A stretch of DNA of 64,000 bases from Ornithinimicrobium cryptoxanthini (GCF_023923205.1 NZ_CP099490.1:992001-1056000); one strand, 5' to 3'; counted from the first letter of the stretch, positions 16,390 to 25,892 are shown. Program-made: numbers and translations. The notes: generated by a model not told the origin, from the letters alone.

Positions 16390-18054
16390 TCAGGGGCGGG
16401 TGAGCTCCTCCATCGTCGTGCGCACCGCCGCCAGTCGCCGGGTCGCCTCACCGCGTGCCCGGGCGAGGTCCTCCGCGCCGGAGCCCACCGCCACGATCGC
16501 CTCCAGATAGACCTTGAGCTTGGGCTCGGTCCCGCTCGGGCGCACGATCACGCGCGTGTCGTCGGCCAGCAGATAACGCAGCCCCTCGGTCGGTGGGAGA
16601 CCTCCTACACCCGCTGCGAGATCGTCCACGGAGGTCACCGGCACCCCGCCGACCCGGCTGGGCGGCTGAGCCCGCAGGCGCTCCATCAGGGTCCCGATCA
16701 GCGACAGGTCCTCGACCCGCACCGCGAAGGCATCGGTCTGGTGCACCCCGTGCGCGCGGGCCAGGTCATCGAGCACGTCCCGCAGCGTGCGACCCTCCTG
16801 CTTGAGCGTCGCCACCAGCTCGGCCACCAGCAGGGCTGCGGTGACGCCATCCTTGTCCGGGACCGTGGCGGGGTCGACGCAGTATCCCAGCGCCTCCTCA
16901 TAGCCGAACCGCAGTCCAGGCACCCGGCCGATCCACTTGAACCCGGTCAGCGTCTCCTCGCCCGGCAGGCCCGCCGCCTGTGCCATGGCTCCCAGCAGCC
17001 GGGAGGAGACGATCGAGCGGGCAAAGACGGTGCGTTCGCCGGCCGGGTCGACGCCGCGGTTGATCAGGTGCTGCCCGAGGAGCGCGCCAACCTCGTCGCC
17101 GCGCAACATCCCCCACCCGGCCGGGCCGTCGACCGCGACGGCGCACCGATCGGCGTCCGGGTCGTTGGCGATGACCACATCGGGGTGGACCTTCGCGGCC
17201 TGCGCCAGCGCCGCGTCGATGGCGCCCGGCTCCTCCGGGTTCGGGAAGGCGACGGTCGGGAACTCCGGGTCCGGGGCGGACTGGGTCAGCACCGGGTGCG
17301 GGGCGGGGAAGCCGGCTGCATCGAACGCGCGCAGGATGGTGTCCGAGCCCACGCCGTGCAGCGCGGTGTGCACGACCGTCACGTCCCGTGGGCTGTCTGG
17401 GTCGACGACGCGGGCGGCCGAGGCGACATAGGCGTCGAGCAGCTGGTCGTCGAGGGTCTCCCACCCCGAGGCCACCAGGGGCACGCCGGCTGCCGTCGGC
17501 ACGGCGCTGATGTGGTCGGCGATCTCCCTGTCGGCGGGCGGCACGATCTGGGAACCGTCCCCGAGATAGACCTTGTAACCGTTGTCCTCCGGCGGGTTGT
17601 GGCTGGCGGTGACCATCACGCCGGCGTCGGCGCCGAGGTGCCCGACGGCGAAGGCCAGGACCGGCGTCGGCAGCGGCCGGGGCAGCACCACTGCCCGGCC
17701 ACCAGCGGCCGTCACCACGGCGGCGGTGTCGCGCGCGAAGACGTCGGAGTTGTGGCGGGCGTCAAACCCGATGACGACCGTCGGCTCGGGGTCGACCGCC
17801 TCCTTGAGGTATGCCGTCAGGCCGGCGGCGGTGCGGATCACCACGACGCGGTTCATCCGGTTGGGGCCGGCACCAAGAGCGCCACGCAGGCCGGCGGTGC
17901 CGAACTCCAGGAAGCCGGAGAAGCGGTCGGCCAGCTCGGCCTCGTCCCCCGCCTCGATCAGGGCCTCGAGCTCCTCGCGGGTCTCCAGGTCGGGGTCGTC
18001 GGCGACCCACGCCCTGGCGAGGTCGAGGAGGTCGGTGGCGGTCGGCATACTCAC
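16390..18054 (-). CDS. Phosphohexomutase (phosphoglucomutase/phosphomannomutase family)
   Basis: A 554-residue alpha-D-phosphohexomutase. The phosphoserine loop is VMVTASHNPPEDNGYKVY, the metal-binding loop NDPDADRCAVAV, the sugar-binding loop matches GYEEALGYCVDP, and the C-terminal phosphate-binding loop is VIVRPSGTEPKLKVYLEA. The long form with an N-terminal FGTAGLRGALGAGPNRMN motif is typical of phosphopentomutase/phosphoglucomutase-like proteins such as PmmB. A four-base overlap with the purine nucleoside phosphorylase stop suggests it isomerises ribose-1-phosphate or deoxyribose-1-phosphate to the 5-phosphates, which would feed DeoC. That substrate preference is inference. Confidence 0.92.
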   Translation of the reverse strand: MSMPTATDLLDLARAWVADDPDLETREELEALIEAGDEAELADRFSGFLEFGTAGLRGALGAGPNRMNRVVVIRTAAGLTAYLKEAVDPEPTVVIGFDARHNSDVFARDTAAVVTAAGGRAVVLPRPLPTPVLAFAVGHLGADAGVMVTASHNPPEDNGYKVYLGDGSQIVPPADREIADHISAVPTAAGVPLVASGWETLDDQLLDAYVASAARVVDPDSPRDVTVVHTALHGVGSDTILRAFDAAGFPAPHPVLTQSAPDPEFPTVAFPNPEEPGAIDAALAQAAKVHPDVVIANDPDADRCAVAVDGPAGWGMLRGDEVGALLGQHLINRGVDPAGERTVFARSIVSSRLLGAMAQAAGLPGEETLTGFKWIGRVPGLRFGYEEALGYCVDPATVPDKDGVTAALLVAELVATLKQEGRTLRDVLDDLARAHGVHQTDAFAVRVEDLSLIGTLMERLRAQPPSRVGGVPVTSVDDLAAGVGGLPPTEGLRYLLADDTRVIVRPSGTEPKLKVYLEAIVAVGSGAEDLARARGEATRRLAAVRTTMEELTRP

Positions 18055-18857
18055 AGTCGCCCCACGATCTGGGCGAGGAGGTCGCCGCAGCGCGCCGCCG
18101 CGCCACGACCTGCCTCGATGACCTCCTCGTGCGACAGCGGCGTGTCGCTGATGCCCGCGGCAGCGTTGGTCACCAGGGAGATCCCGAGCACGTCGAGACC
18201 GGCCTCGCGGGCGGCGATCGCCTCGAGGGTGGTGGACATGCCGACCAGGTCACCGCCGATGATCTTGGCCATCTGCACCTCGGCGGGCGTCTCATAGTGC
18301 GGACCCCGGAACTGGACATAGACGCCCTCGTCGAGGGTCGGGTCGACCTCGCGGGCCAGCTCCCGCAGCCGGGGGGTGTAGAGGTCGGTCAGGTCGACGA
18401 AGTTGGCGCCCTCGATCGGCGACTCGCCGGTGAGGTTGATGTGGTCGCGGATCAGCACGGGGGTGCCGGGGGCCCACGCCGGGTTGAGCCCGCCGCAGCC
18501 GTTGGTGAGCACGATGGTCTGGCAACCGGCGGCCGCCGCCGTGCGGATGGTGTGGACGACGGCGCGCACGCCGCGACCCTCGTAGTAGTGGGTGCGCGTG
18601 CCGAAGACCAGGGCGCGCTTGCCGCTGCCGGCCACCTCGACCGAGCGCATCGTGCCGGTGTGCCCGGCGACCGCGGCGCCGGTGAAGCCCGGGACCACCG
18701 TGTTCTCCACGGTCGCGACGGTCTCGCCGATCAGGTCGGCGGCCGTCCCCCAGCCAGACCCGAGCACGAGAGCGATGTCATGGGTGGGTGTGCCGGTGCG
18801 CTCGGCGACGACGGTCGCGGCGGCACGGGCTACCTCTGCAGGGGATTCGGTGATCAC
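18051..18857 (-). CDS. Purine nucleoside phosphorylase (trimeric type)
   Basis: Phosphorolysis of purine (deoxy)nucleosides to the base and (deoxy)ribose-1-phosphate. The 268-residue protein shows LVLGSGWGTAADLI, the phosphate-site GHTGTMRSVEV, RTHYYEGRGVRAVVHTIRTA, LTNGCGGLNP, QFRGPHYETPAEVQ and MSTTLEAIAAREAGLDVLGI, followed by the LVTNAAAGI base-binding asparagine loop. Start GTG 18857 has TAGGGT six bases upstream, so the transcript is probably leaderless. It shares an operon with the phosphohexomutase and is divergent from lpdA, as in the Rv3303c-Rv3308 region. Confidence 0.94.
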   Translation of the reverse strand: MITESPAEVARAAATVVAERTGTPTHDIALVLGSGWGTAADLIGETVATVENTVVPGFTGAAVAGHTGTMRSVEVAGSGKRALVFGTRTHYYEGRGVRAVVHTIRTAAAAGCQTIVLTNGCGGLNPAWAPGTPVLIRDHINLTGESPIEGANFVDLTDLYTPRLRELAREVDPTLDEGVYVQFRGPHYETPAEVQMAKIIGGDLVGMSTTLEAIAAREAGLDVLGISLVTNAAAGISDTPLSHEEVIEAGRGAAARCGDLLAQIVGRL

Positions 18858-18863
18858 GGGAGA

Positions 18864-18869
18864 ACCCTA
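18864..18869 (-). promoter_or_regulatory. -10 element of the purine nucleoside phosphorylase operon
   Basis: TAGGGT ends six bases before the GTG start at 18857. Confidence 0.65.
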
Positions 18870-18888
18870 CCGATGGTTGGATGGGTCC

Positions 18889-20340
18889 GTGAGTGGACAG
18901 CAGAGCGCAGTGGTGGTCATCGGTGGCGGACCGGGTGGATACGAGGCGGCGCTGCCGGCGGCGCAGCTGGGGGCACGGGTCACCGTGGTCGAGCGGGAGG
19001 GACTGGGCGGGGCGGCCGTGCTGACGGACTGCGTCCCCAGCAAGGCGCTGATCGCGACGGCCGACTTCATGGACCGGTTCAGCGCCGCAGCCCGCATCGG
19101 CGTCGGCTTCGACGGCCATGACGGCGACCAGGGGGTGCAGGCCCACCTGGCCCAGGTCAATGACCGGATCATGCGGTTGGCCCAGGCCCAGAGCGCCGAC
19201 ATCCGGGACCGGCTGCTCGCCGCGGGGGTCGAGGTCATCAAGGGTGCAGGGCGCATCGCCTCGCCCGGAGTGGTCGAGGTCGCCACGGACATCACGCACG
19301 TCGAGTCGGGGGAGGAGCCGGCGCCGTCGGACGAGGAACGCTCCCGGCACACCAGATCCCTGACGGCTGACGTCATCCTCGTCGCCACCGGTGCGCGCCC
19401 GCGGGTCCTGGACTCCGCCGTCCCCGACGGGGAGCGGATCCTGACCTGGCAGCAGATCTATGACCTCAAGGAGCTCCCCGAGAAGCTGATCGTCATCGGC
19501 TCCGGTGTGACTGGTGCCGAGCTGGCCCATGCCTATCTCGGGCTGGGCTGCGCCGTCACCCTGGTCTCCTCCCGCGAGCGGGTGCTGCCGGGTGAGGACG
19601 CCGACGCGGCCACGGTGCTGGAGGAGGTCTTCCGCAGCCGCGGCATGGAGGTGCTCAACCGCTCCCGTGCGGGCGGCGTCGTCCGCGACGGCGACGAGGT
19701 GGTGGTGACACTGGAGGACGGTCGGGAGGTCCGCGGGTCGCACGCGCTGCTGGCCGTGGGGTCGATCCCGAACACCGCCGACATGGGGCTGGAGGAGGCC
19801 GGCGTGACGCTGAGCGACTCCGGCCACATCGAGGTCGACCGCGTCTCACGCACGTCTGTGCAGGGGATCTATGCCGCCGGCGACTGCACCGGGGTCCTGC
19901 CGCTGGCCTCGGTCGCGGCCATGCAGGGCCGCATCGCGATCGCGCATGCCCTGGGCGACGCCGTCGCGCCGCTGAACCTGGGACGGGTCAGCTCGAACAT
20001 CTTCACCGACCCCGAGATCGCCACGGTCGGCGTCTCGCAGGCCGACGTCGACTCCGGCAGGGTGGACGCGCGCTCGGTGATGCTGCCGCTCACCGGCAAC
20101 CCGCGAGCCAAGATGCAGAACACCAAGCACGGGTTCGTCAAGCTGTTCGCGCGCAACGGCAGCGACACGATCCTGGGCGGTGTCGTGGTGGCCCCCCGGG
20201 CCAGCGAGCTGATCTTCCCGATCACCCTGGCGGTCGCGAACCGGCTCAACGTCGACCAGTTCTCCTCGACGTTTACCGTCTATCCGTCGATGTCGGGTTC
20301 CATCGCGGAGGCTGCGCGCCAGCTGCACTCGGTCGACTGA
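18889..20340 (+). CDS. lpdA: NAD(P)H-quinone dehydrogenase-like flavoprotein (LpdA type)
   Basis: A 483-residue class I pyridine nucleotide-disulfide oxidoreductase homologue. FAD binding is shown by IGGGPGGYEAAL at residues 11-22 and by GIYAAGDCTGV; NAD(P) binding by VIGSGVTGAELAHAYLGLG; and the dimer interface by the C-terminal FTVYPSMSGSIAEAARQLH. The redox disulfide of true lipoamide dehydrogenases is absent: only Cys48 of DCVPSK remains and position 43 is alanine. M. tuberculosis LpdA (Rv3303c) likewise lacks the pair and acts as a quinone reductase. The GTG start is divergent from the nucleoside phosphorylase operon. Confidence 0.9.
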   Translation: MSGQQSAVVVIGGGPGGYEAALPAAQLGARVTVVEREGLGGAAVLTDCVPSKALIATADFMDRFSAAARIGVGFDGHDGDQGVQAHLAQVNDRIMRLAQAQSADIRDRLLAAGVEVIKGAGRIASPGVVEVATDITHVESGEEPAPSDEERSRHTRSLTADVILVATGARPRVLDSAVPDGERILTWQQIYDLKELPEKLIVIGSGVTGAELAHAYLGLGCAVTLVSSRERVLPGEDADAATVLEEVFRSRGMEVLNRSRAGGVVRDGDEVVVTLEDGREVRGSHALLAVGSIPNTADMGLEEAGVTLSDSGHIEVDRVSRTSVQGIYAAGDCTGVLPLASVAAMQGRIAIAHALGDAVAPLNLGRVSSNIFTDPEIATVGVSQADVDSGRVDARSVMLPLTGNPRAKMQNTKHGFVKLFARNGSDTILGGVVVAPRASELIFPITLAVANRLNVDQFSSTFTVYPSMSGSIAEAARQLHSVD

Positions 20341-20345
20341 CCCAG

Positions 20346-20428
20346 TCCTGGGGTCGTTCGGACCGCGGCCTGCGTCTTTTCGGCGCGGTTCAGACGGCCG
20401 CTCGCACTCTTGGGATGGTTCGGACTCG
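20346..20428 (+). repeat. Three imperfect intergenic units with spacing 32 and 30 bp
   Basis: GTTCGGAC at 20356, GTTCAGAC at 20388 and GTTCGGAC at 20418 mark three related units between the convergent lpdA and nhaC genes. The middle unit (TTTTCGGCGCGGTT) resembles the repeat at 42754-42772 (TTTTCGTAGCGGTT), so this looks like a divergent member of the 32-bp repeat family found elsewhere in the window. Confidence 0.5.
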
Positions 20429-20477
20429 ATGCCCCGTGTCACCAACTTCGTTGTCAGCAACCTCCCTGTCAGGGCAG

Positions 20478-22088
20478 CTAGGCGGGGGTGCGTTCGGCCT
20501 GTTCGTCGGCTGGGATCTCCTCCTCCAGCGGGGTGAGCACCACCTTGGCTGCCACCGCTGCGAGTGCCAGGAGGCCAAGTGCCGCGACGAGTCCCAGGAC
20601 GCCGTTGCCGGTCAGGGCGAAGACGATGTAGCCGGCTAGCGCGATCGCCGCACTGGCCAGCGCGTAGGGCAGCTGGGTGGTGACGTGAGTGATGACATTG
20701 GCCCCGGACCCGGTGCTCGACAGGATGGTCGTGTCGCTGATGGGGGAGCAGTGGTCCCCGAAGACGGCCCCGGCCAGGACCGCACCAAAGGCAGGCAGCA
20801 ACAGCTCTGCGCCGCCCTCGACGTTGTTCATGATCTGTCCGGCGATCGGCAGCAGGAGACCAAAGGAGCCCCAGGAGGTGCCGGTCGAGAACGCCATGGC
20901 TCCGGCCAGCACGAACATCAGCGGGATCAACCAGGCAGCGGGGAGGGCGGCCGCCTCGACCAGGCTGCCGAGATACTTGCCGGTGCCGAGCTGGCCGATC
21001 AGGTCGCCCAGCATCCACGCCAGCAGCAGGATCGACACAGCCGGCATCATGGACTTGATGCCCTCCCAGAAACCCAGGCCGAGGGTGGTGAGGCTGAACT
21101 TCGGGTTGTCGGAGGTGTAGCGCAGGTAGTAGTAGAGCGCCGCAGCCAGGCCCAGCAACCCGCCCCACAGCAGTGCCGAGCTGACGTCGGTGTTCGCGAA
21201 GATCGCCAGAAGGTCAAGGCTGCCACCGGCGCGGTAGCCGGTCCAGGCGATGCCGGCCAGCACCCCCACCACCAGCAGCAGGAAGGGGATGATCAGGGCC
21301 CGCTTGGCCCCGGGGTGGTGGACCGGCAGGTCCTCGGCCAGCTCTCCGGGGATGACCTCGTCGGGGTTGAACGTCCTGCCCTCGCTGATCGCGCGACGTT
21401 CTTCGGCGCGCATCGGCCCGATCTCGATGTGCAGCCCGACGGTGACCCAGACCACCAGGACCGTCACGATGGCGTAGTAGTTCATCGCCGCGGAGCCCAG
21501 GAAGGCGCCGACGTCACTGACGACGAGCGCGGATCCCGCCAGGATCGGCGCCATGATGCCGATAATGCTGGCGCCCCAGCTGGAGAAGGGGGCGAGGACT
21601 GCCACCGGTGCCGAGGTGGAGTCGACGATGTAGGCGAGTTTGGCGCGGGAGACATGGTGTTCGTCGGTCACCGGGCGCGCCACCTGACCGACCGCCAGGG
21701 CATTGAAGTAGTCATCGATAAAGATCACTATGCCGAGGGTGGCCGGAAGCACTTTTGCACCGCGGCGCGTGCTGATGCGTTGCACCGCCCAGTCGGAGAA
21801 GGCTCGGGTGCCGCCGGACATCATGATGATCGCAGCGATGATGCCCAGGAGCAGGGTGAACACCAGGATGTAGACGTAGTAGGTGTTGACTGTGCCCTCG
21901 TCCCAGAAGATGGCGGCGAACGCGTCCCAGACCAGAGTCAACGTGTCGAGGGGATTGAGCCCGGCCACCAGCAGCGCGCTGGCGAGCACGCCGGAGCCCA
22001 GGCTGAGGAGCACCCGCTTGGTGGTCAGCACCAGGACGATCGCCAGGACCGGCGGGAGGATCGTCAGGATGGGGAAGTCATCGACCAT
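20478..22088 (-). CDS. Na+/H+ antiporter NhaC family protein
   Basis: A 536-residue integral membrane protein of about 12 spans from the NhaC/ArsB-like transporter group. Family marks include LPATLGIVIFIDDYFNALAV with the buried aspartates, LAYIVDSTSAPVAVLAPFSS, MAFSTGTSWGSFGLLLPIAG and VFGDHCSPISDTTILSSTGS. It would exchange protons for sodium, or for an organic acid or amine in some members. The start is ATG 22088, with a short palindrome 34 bp upstream. It sits between lpdA and the biotin carboxylase gene with no obvious functional link. Confidence 0.92.
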   Translation of the reverse strand: MVDDFPILTILPPVLAIVLVLTTKRVLLSLGSGVLASALLVAGLNPLDTLTLVWDAFAAIFWDEGTVNTYYVYILVFTLLLGIIAAIIMMSGGTRAFSDWAVQRISTRRGAKVLPATLGIVIFIDDYFNALAVGQVARPVTDEHHVSRAKLAYIVDSTSAPVAVLAPFSSWGASIIGIMAPILAGSALVVSDVGAFLGSAAMNYYAIVTVLVVWVTVGLHIEIGPMRAEERRAISEGRTFNPDEVIPGELAEDLPVHHPGAKRALIIPFLLLVVGVLAGIAWTGYRAGGSLDLLAIFANTDVSSALLWGGLLGLAAALYYYLRYTSDNPKFSLTTLGLGFWEGIKSMMPAVSILLLAWMLGDLIGQLGTGKYLGSLVEAAALPAAWLIPLMFVLAGAMAFSTGTSWGSFGLLLPIAGQIMNNVEGGAELLLPAFGAVLAGAVFGDHCSPISDTTILSSTGSGANVITHVTTQLPYALASAAIALAGYIVFALTGNGVLGLVAALGLLALAAVAAKVVLTPLEEEIPADEQAERTPA

Positions 22089-22121
22089 GGCGCACGCTCC
22101 GATGCTGTGGGGTGCCGTCAG

Positions 22122-22134
22122 ACAACCATGTTGT
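22122..22134. promoter_or_regulatory. Palindrome upstream of the NhaC gene
   Basis: ACAACCATGTTGT is a perfect inverted repeat with five-base arms and a three-base centre, 34 bp upstream of the antiporter start and just after the biotin carboxylase stop. It has the size of a GntR-type operator, but no adjacent regulator is seen. Confidence 0.35.
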
Positions 22135-22160
22135 GAACGGCGCCGCCAGTGGTGCTCCGG

Positions 22161-23936
22161 TCAGTCCTTGAGCTCGCAGATGGCGGCGCCGTTGCCGACC
22201 GTCTGGCCGACCTCGGCCGACAGTCCCGTGACGGTGCCGGCCTTGTGGGCGTTGATCGGCTGCTCCATCTTCATCGCCTCGAGCACCACGACGAGCTCCC
22301 CCTCGGCGACCTGCTGGCCCTCCTCGACGGCGATCTTGACGATCGTGCCCTGCATCGGGGCGGTCACCGCATCGCCGGAGGCCGCTGCTGCGCCACCACC
22401 GGAGCGGGCGCGCTTGGGGGCCTTCTTGCGGGCGCCGTTGGCGCTGCCGCCGCCACCGAGGGACAGGCCGCCGGGCAGGGAGACCTCCAGGCGCTTGCCA
22501 CCCACCTCGATCACGAGGTTCTGCCGCTCCTCGGGCTCGCCGTCGCTGGCGGCGGTCGGCCCGGAGTAGGGCTCGATCTGGTTGTCGAACTCGGTCTCCA
22601 TCCAGCGGGTGTGCACGGTGAACGGGGCCTGCGGGTCCTCGGGCGCAAAGGCCGGGTCCTCGACGACGACGCGGTGGAAGGTCAGCGCCGTGGGCATGCC
22701 CTCGACCACGAACTCGGACAGGGCGCGCCGTGACCGGGCCAGTGCCTCCTGACGGTCCTTGCCCGTGACGATGAGCTTGGCCAGCATCGAGTCGAACGCA
22801 CCCGAGATGACATCACCCTGCTCGACGCCGGAGTCCACGCGGACGCCGGGGCCGCTGGGCACCCGATAGGTCAGCACGCTGCCCGGTGCCGGCAGGAAGC
22901 CGCGGCCGGGGTCCTCCCCGTTGATCCGGAACTCGAAGGAGTGGCCGCGGGCGACGGGGTCGTCATAACCCAGCTCCTCGCCGTCGGCGACACGGAACTG
23001 CTCGCGCACCAGGTCGACGCCGGTGACCTCTTCGGTGACCGGGTGCTCGACCTGCAGCCGGGTGTTGACCTCGAGGAAGGAGATCGTGCCGTCCTGCCCC
23101 ACGAGGAACTCACACGTCCCGGCGTTGACATAGCCAGCCTCCCTGAGGATGGCCTTGGAGGCCCGGACCAGCTCCGCGTGCTGTGCCTCGCTCAGGAACG
23201 GTGCGGGCGCCTCCTCGACCAGCTTCTGGTGCCGGCGCTGCAGGGAGCAGTCGCGCGTCGAGACGACCACGACGTTGCCGTGCTGGTCGGCCAGGCACTG
23301 GGTCTCCACGTGGCGCGGCTTGTCGAGGTAACGCTCGACGAAGCACTCACCGCGACCGAACGCCGAGACCGCCTCGCGGACAGCGGAGTCGAACAGCTCG
23401 GGGATCTCCTCGATGGTGCGGGCGACCTTCAGGCCACGCCCACCCCCGCCATACGCCGCCTTGATCGCGACCGGCAACCCGTGCTCCTGCGCGAACGCGA
23501 CCACCTCGTCGGCCCCGTCGACGGGGTCGTTGGTGCCTGGCACCAGGGGAGCGCCGGCCCGCGTGGCGATGTGTCGGGCCTTGACCTTGTCGCCGAGGGA
23601 GTCGATCGCCTCGGGACCGGGGCCGATCCAGGTCAGGCCGGCGTCGATCACGGCCCGGGCGAAGGAGGCGTTCTCGGCGAGGAAGCCATAGCCAGGGTGC
23701 ACCGCGTCGGCGCCGGACTGCCTGGCGATGTCGAGCAGCTTCTCCTGCACCAGGTAGGAGTCGCCTGGCGTGCTGCCGCCCAGTGCGTAGGCTTCGTCGG
23801 CCACCTTGACGTGCAGTGCGTCGCGGTCGGGATCGGCATACACGGCGACAGATCCGAGGCCGGCGTCCGTGCAGGCGCGGGCGATGCGGACGGCGATCTC
23901 GCCGCGGTTAGCGATAAGGACCTTGCTGATCGGCAT
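22161..23936 (-). CDS. accA3: Acyl-CoA carboxylase alpha subunit: biotin carboxylase plus biotin carrier
   Basis: A 591-residue protein with the biotin carboxylase domain first: [20 protein letters not shown], the ATP-grasp glycine loop [13 protein letters not shown], catalytic [15 protein letters not shown] and the C-terminal biotin carboxylase domain near [13 protein letters not shown] low-complexity linker ([20 protein letters not shown]) follows, then a biotin carrier domain with the biotinylated lysine in [11 protein letters not shown]. It carboxylates its own biotin and serves carboxyltransferase partners such as those at 27095 and 37650. TAGTGT lies six bases before the ATG. This is the M. 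tuberculosis AccA3 (Rv3285) architecture. Confidence 0.95.
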   Translation of the reverse strand: MPISKVLIANRGEIAVRIARACTDAGLGSVAVYADPDRDALHVKVADEAYALGGSTPGDSYLVQEKLLDIARQSGADAVHPGYGFLAENASFARAVIDAGLTWIGPGPEAIDSLGDKVKARHIATRAGAPLVPGTNDPVDGADEVVAFAQEHGLPVAIKAAYGGGGRGLKVARTIEEIPELFDSAVREAVSAFGRGECFVERYLDKPRHVETQCLADQHGNVVVVSTRDCSLQRRHQKLVEEAPAPFLSEAQHAELVRASKAILREAGYVNAGTCEFLVGQDGTISFLEVNTRLQVEHPVTEEVTGVDLVREQFRVADGEELGYDDPVARGHSFEFRINGEDPGRGFLPAPGSVLTYRVPSGPGVRVDSGVEQGDVISGAFDSMLAKLIVTGKDRQEALARSRRALSEFVVEGMPTALTFHRVVVEDPAFAPEDPQAPFTVHTRWMETEFDNQIEPYSGPTAASDGEPEERQNLVIEVGGKRLEVSLPGGLSLGGGGSANGARKKAPKRARSGGGAAAASGDAVTAPMQGTIVKIAVEEGQQVAEGELVVVLEAMKMEQPINAHKAGTVTGLSAEVGQTVGNGAAICELKD

Positions 23937-23942
23937 GGGGTC

Positions 23943-23948
23943 ACACTA
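23943..23948 (-). promoter_or_regulatory. -10 element of the biotin carboxylase gene
   Basis: TAGTGT ends six bases before the ATG at 23936, implying a leaderless transcript. Confidence 0.65.
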
Positions 23949-24052
23949 ATGCCACGCCTCAAACCGAGTGCTGGCAGTCCGGCGAGGTCGCCTCGGCGGC
24001 GCACCCGGGCGCCCGGCTGCACACTCGCGTCGGGTGGGTGATGATCGTCGAC

Positions 24053-25315
24053 ATGGTGCAGCGACAGGTTCCCAAGCCCTCCGAGATCTTCGAGTTGTTG
24101 AAGTTCAAGAAGGTCGTGCTGAGCGGCAAGGAGCGTCGGCTGGGTTCGGCGCAGACCATTGAGGAACTGCGTGCGATCGCCAAGCGCCGCACCCCGGCCG
24201 CGGCCTTCGACTACACCGACGGGGCCGCGGAGAACGAGATCTCCCTGCAGCGCGCGGTGCAGGCCTTCGAGGACGTGGAGTTCCATCCGGCGGTCCTCAA
24301 CGACGTCTCGGAGGTCAACACCGCGACGACGGTGCTGGGTGACACCTCGGCCCTGCCGTTCGGGATCGCTCCCACCGGCTTCACCCGCCTCATGCAGACC
24401 GAGGGCGAGGTCGCCGGTGCCGGAGCGGCCGGGGCCGCCGGGATCCCGTTCACCCTGTCCACACTCGGCACAACTTCCATCGAGGACGTCAAGGCGGCAA
24501 ACCCGCACGGTCGCAACTGGTTCCAGCTCTATGTCATGCGCCAGCGCGAGATCTCCTACGGACTGGTGGAGCGGGCCGCGGCCGCGGGTTTCGACACCCT
24601 GTTCTTCACTGTCGACACCCCGGTGGCCGGGGCCCGACTGCGGGATGCCCGCAACGGCTTCTCGATCCCGCCACAGATCGCCATACGCACGCTGGTCAAC
24701 GCCTCGGTCCGTCCTTGGTGGTGGTGGGACTTCCTGACCACGCCCAAGCTGGAGTTCGCCTCGCTGTCACAGACCGGTGGCACCGTGGGGGACCTGCTCA
24801 ACTCGGCGATGGACCCCTCGATCAACTACGAGGACCTGGCCGAGATTCGGGCGATGTGGCCGGGCAAGCTGGCGATCAAGGGTGTCCAGACGGTGCAGGA
24901 CGCCAAGAAGCTCACCGACCTCGGGGTGGATGCGATCCTGCTGTCCAACCACGGCGGTCGGCAGCTCGACCGGGCTCCCGTCCCGTTCCACCTGCTGCCC
25001 GAGGTGGTGCGCGAGGTGGGTGCCGACACCGAGGTCATGGTGGACACCGGGATCCGCAACGGGGCCGACATCGTCGCCTCGCTGGCACTCGGTGCCAGGT
25101 TCACGCTGATCGGCCGGGCCTACCTCTATGGCCTGATGGCCGGTGGCCGCGAGGGTGTGGACCGGGCGATCGAGATCCTGGCTACCGAGGTCCGCCGGAC
25201 CATGCAGCTGCTGCAGGTGCGCACGGTCGAGGAGCTCAACCCCTCACACGTCACCCAGTTGACCCGGTTCAACCGCGTGGATTTTGAGGCGCGGGCGGTC
25301 ACCGACCGACCCTGA
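24053..25315 (+). CDS. lldD: FMN-dependent alpha-hydroxy acid dehydrogenase (L-lactate dehydrogenase, LldD type)
   Basis: A 420-residue flavoenzyme with the glycolate oxidase/lactate dehydrogenase TIM barrel. Visible are [31 protein letters not shown], the FMN site [22 protein letters not shown], and the active-site histidine and arginine of [14 protein letters not shown], followed by [14 protein letters not shown] and the [12 protein letters not shown] phosphate loop. It resembles M. tuberculosis LldD2 along its whole length. In-frame GTG 24038 and ATG 24041 precede the chosen ATG; 24053 aligns best with that homologue. It probably oxidises L-lactate and passes electrons to the quinone pool. 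Confidence 0.93.
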   Translation: MVQRQVPKPSEIFELLKFKKVVLSGKERRLGSAQTIEELRAIAKRRTPAAAFDYTDGAAENEISLQRAVQAFEDVEFHPAVLNDVSEVNTATTVLGDTSALPFGIAPTGFTRLMQTEGEVAGAGAAGAAGIPFTLSTLGTTSIEDVKAANPHGRNWFQLYVMRQREISYGLVERAAAAGFDTLFFTVDTPVAGARLRDARNGFSIPPQIAIRTLVNASVRPWWWWDFLTTPKLEFASLSQTGGTVGDLLNSAMDPSINYEDLAEIRAMWPGKLAIKGVQTVQDAKKLTDLGVDAILLSNHGGRQLDRAPVPFHLLPEVVREVGADTEVMVDTGIRNGADIVASLALGARFTLIGRAYLYGLMAGGREGVDRAIEILATEVRRTMQLLQVRTVEELNPSHVTQLTRFNRVDFEARAVTDRP

Positions 25316-25331
25316 TCCCCGGGGAGAGGGT

Positions 25332-25426
25332 GCCTACGAAACCGCTATCTTTTTGCGGGGGAGGCCTACGAAACCACTATCTTTTTGCGGGGGAGGCCTA
25401 CGAAACCACTACCTTTTTGCGGGGTC
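25332..25426 (+). repeat. Three tandem 32-bp repeats between convergent genes
   Basis: Units begin at 25332, 25364 and 25396 with GCCTACGAAACC and end in CTTTTTGCGGGG. The first two differ at one position only and the period is exactly 32. They fill the gap between lldD and the LiuR-like gene, and the last bases overlap that gene's stop. The same core ACGAAACC(A/C/G)CT recurs at several other gene ends in the window. Confidence 0.9.
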
Positions 25427-25841
25427 AGGTGAGGCGCGCGAGGTCCTCGTGGCAGCGGCGCTGGATGACCTCGAGCTCGGCGAGGGAGTCCTCGATGTCG
25501 CGGCGGCGGCTCTCGAGGTCGGCTCGGCGGTCATCGATCTGGGCCAGCAGATAGCGCAGCTGGCCGGCCTCACCGGGCTGCTCGTCATACATGTCGATGA
25601 TCGTGCGGATCTCCTCGAGGGGGAAGCCGATGCGCCGTCCCCGCAGGATCAGGGCTAGCCGGATCCGGTCGCGGCGGTGATAGATCCGCTGCGTGCCCCG
25701 CCGCTCGGGGGAGAGCAGCCCCAGCTCCTCGTAGTGGCGCACGGCGCGGTGGGTGACGCCGAACTCGTCGGCGACCTCCGCGATCGTCCGGGTCCCGGCC
25801 TGGGACGAGTCGTCTGCCTGCGCGCTTGCCATAGGGCTCAT
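25425..25841 (-). CDS. liuR: MerR family regulator, LiuR-like
   Basis: A 138-residue MerR-type regulator. The DNA-binding domain reads TIAEVADEFGVTHRAVRHYE then ELGLLSPERRGTQRIYHRRD, and the coiled-coil dimer helix follows LILRGRRIGFPLEEIRTIID. The GFPLEEI(R)TIIDMYD and ILRGRRIGF wording matches LiuR, the regulator of branched-chain amino acid and acyl-CoA catabolism genes. It is divergent from an acyl-CoA dehydrogenase gene, and the 51-bp gap holds a matching operator. No metal-binding cysteines are present, as expected for LiuR. The effector is unknown. Confidence 0.88.
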   Translation of the reverse strand: MSPMASAQADDSSQAGTRTIAEVADEFGVTHRAVRHYEELGLLSPERRGTQRIYHRRDRIRLALILRGRRIGFPLEEIRTIIDMYDEQPGEAGQLRYLLAQIDDRRADLESRRRDIEDSLAELEVIQRRCHEDLARLT

Positions 25842-25846
25842 GATGC

Positions 25847-25868
25847 TTTACGTTTACGTCAACGTCAA
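25847..25868. promoter_or_regulatory. Candidate LiuR operator
   Basis: TTTACGTTTACGTCAACGTC then AA forms overlapping inverted repeats built on TTTACGT and ACGTCAA. This resembles the published LiuR-type consensus with TTTACGT/ACGTAAA half-sites. It lies between the divergent regulator and acyl-CoA dehydrogenase genes and could control both. Confidence 0.7.
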
Positions 25869-25892
25869 GCACACCCGAGAGGCCGGCCGCCG

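Noticed and set aside
25332..25426. CRISPR array
   Set aside because: The 32-bp units abut directly with no spacers, number only two or three per locus, and no cas genes are present.
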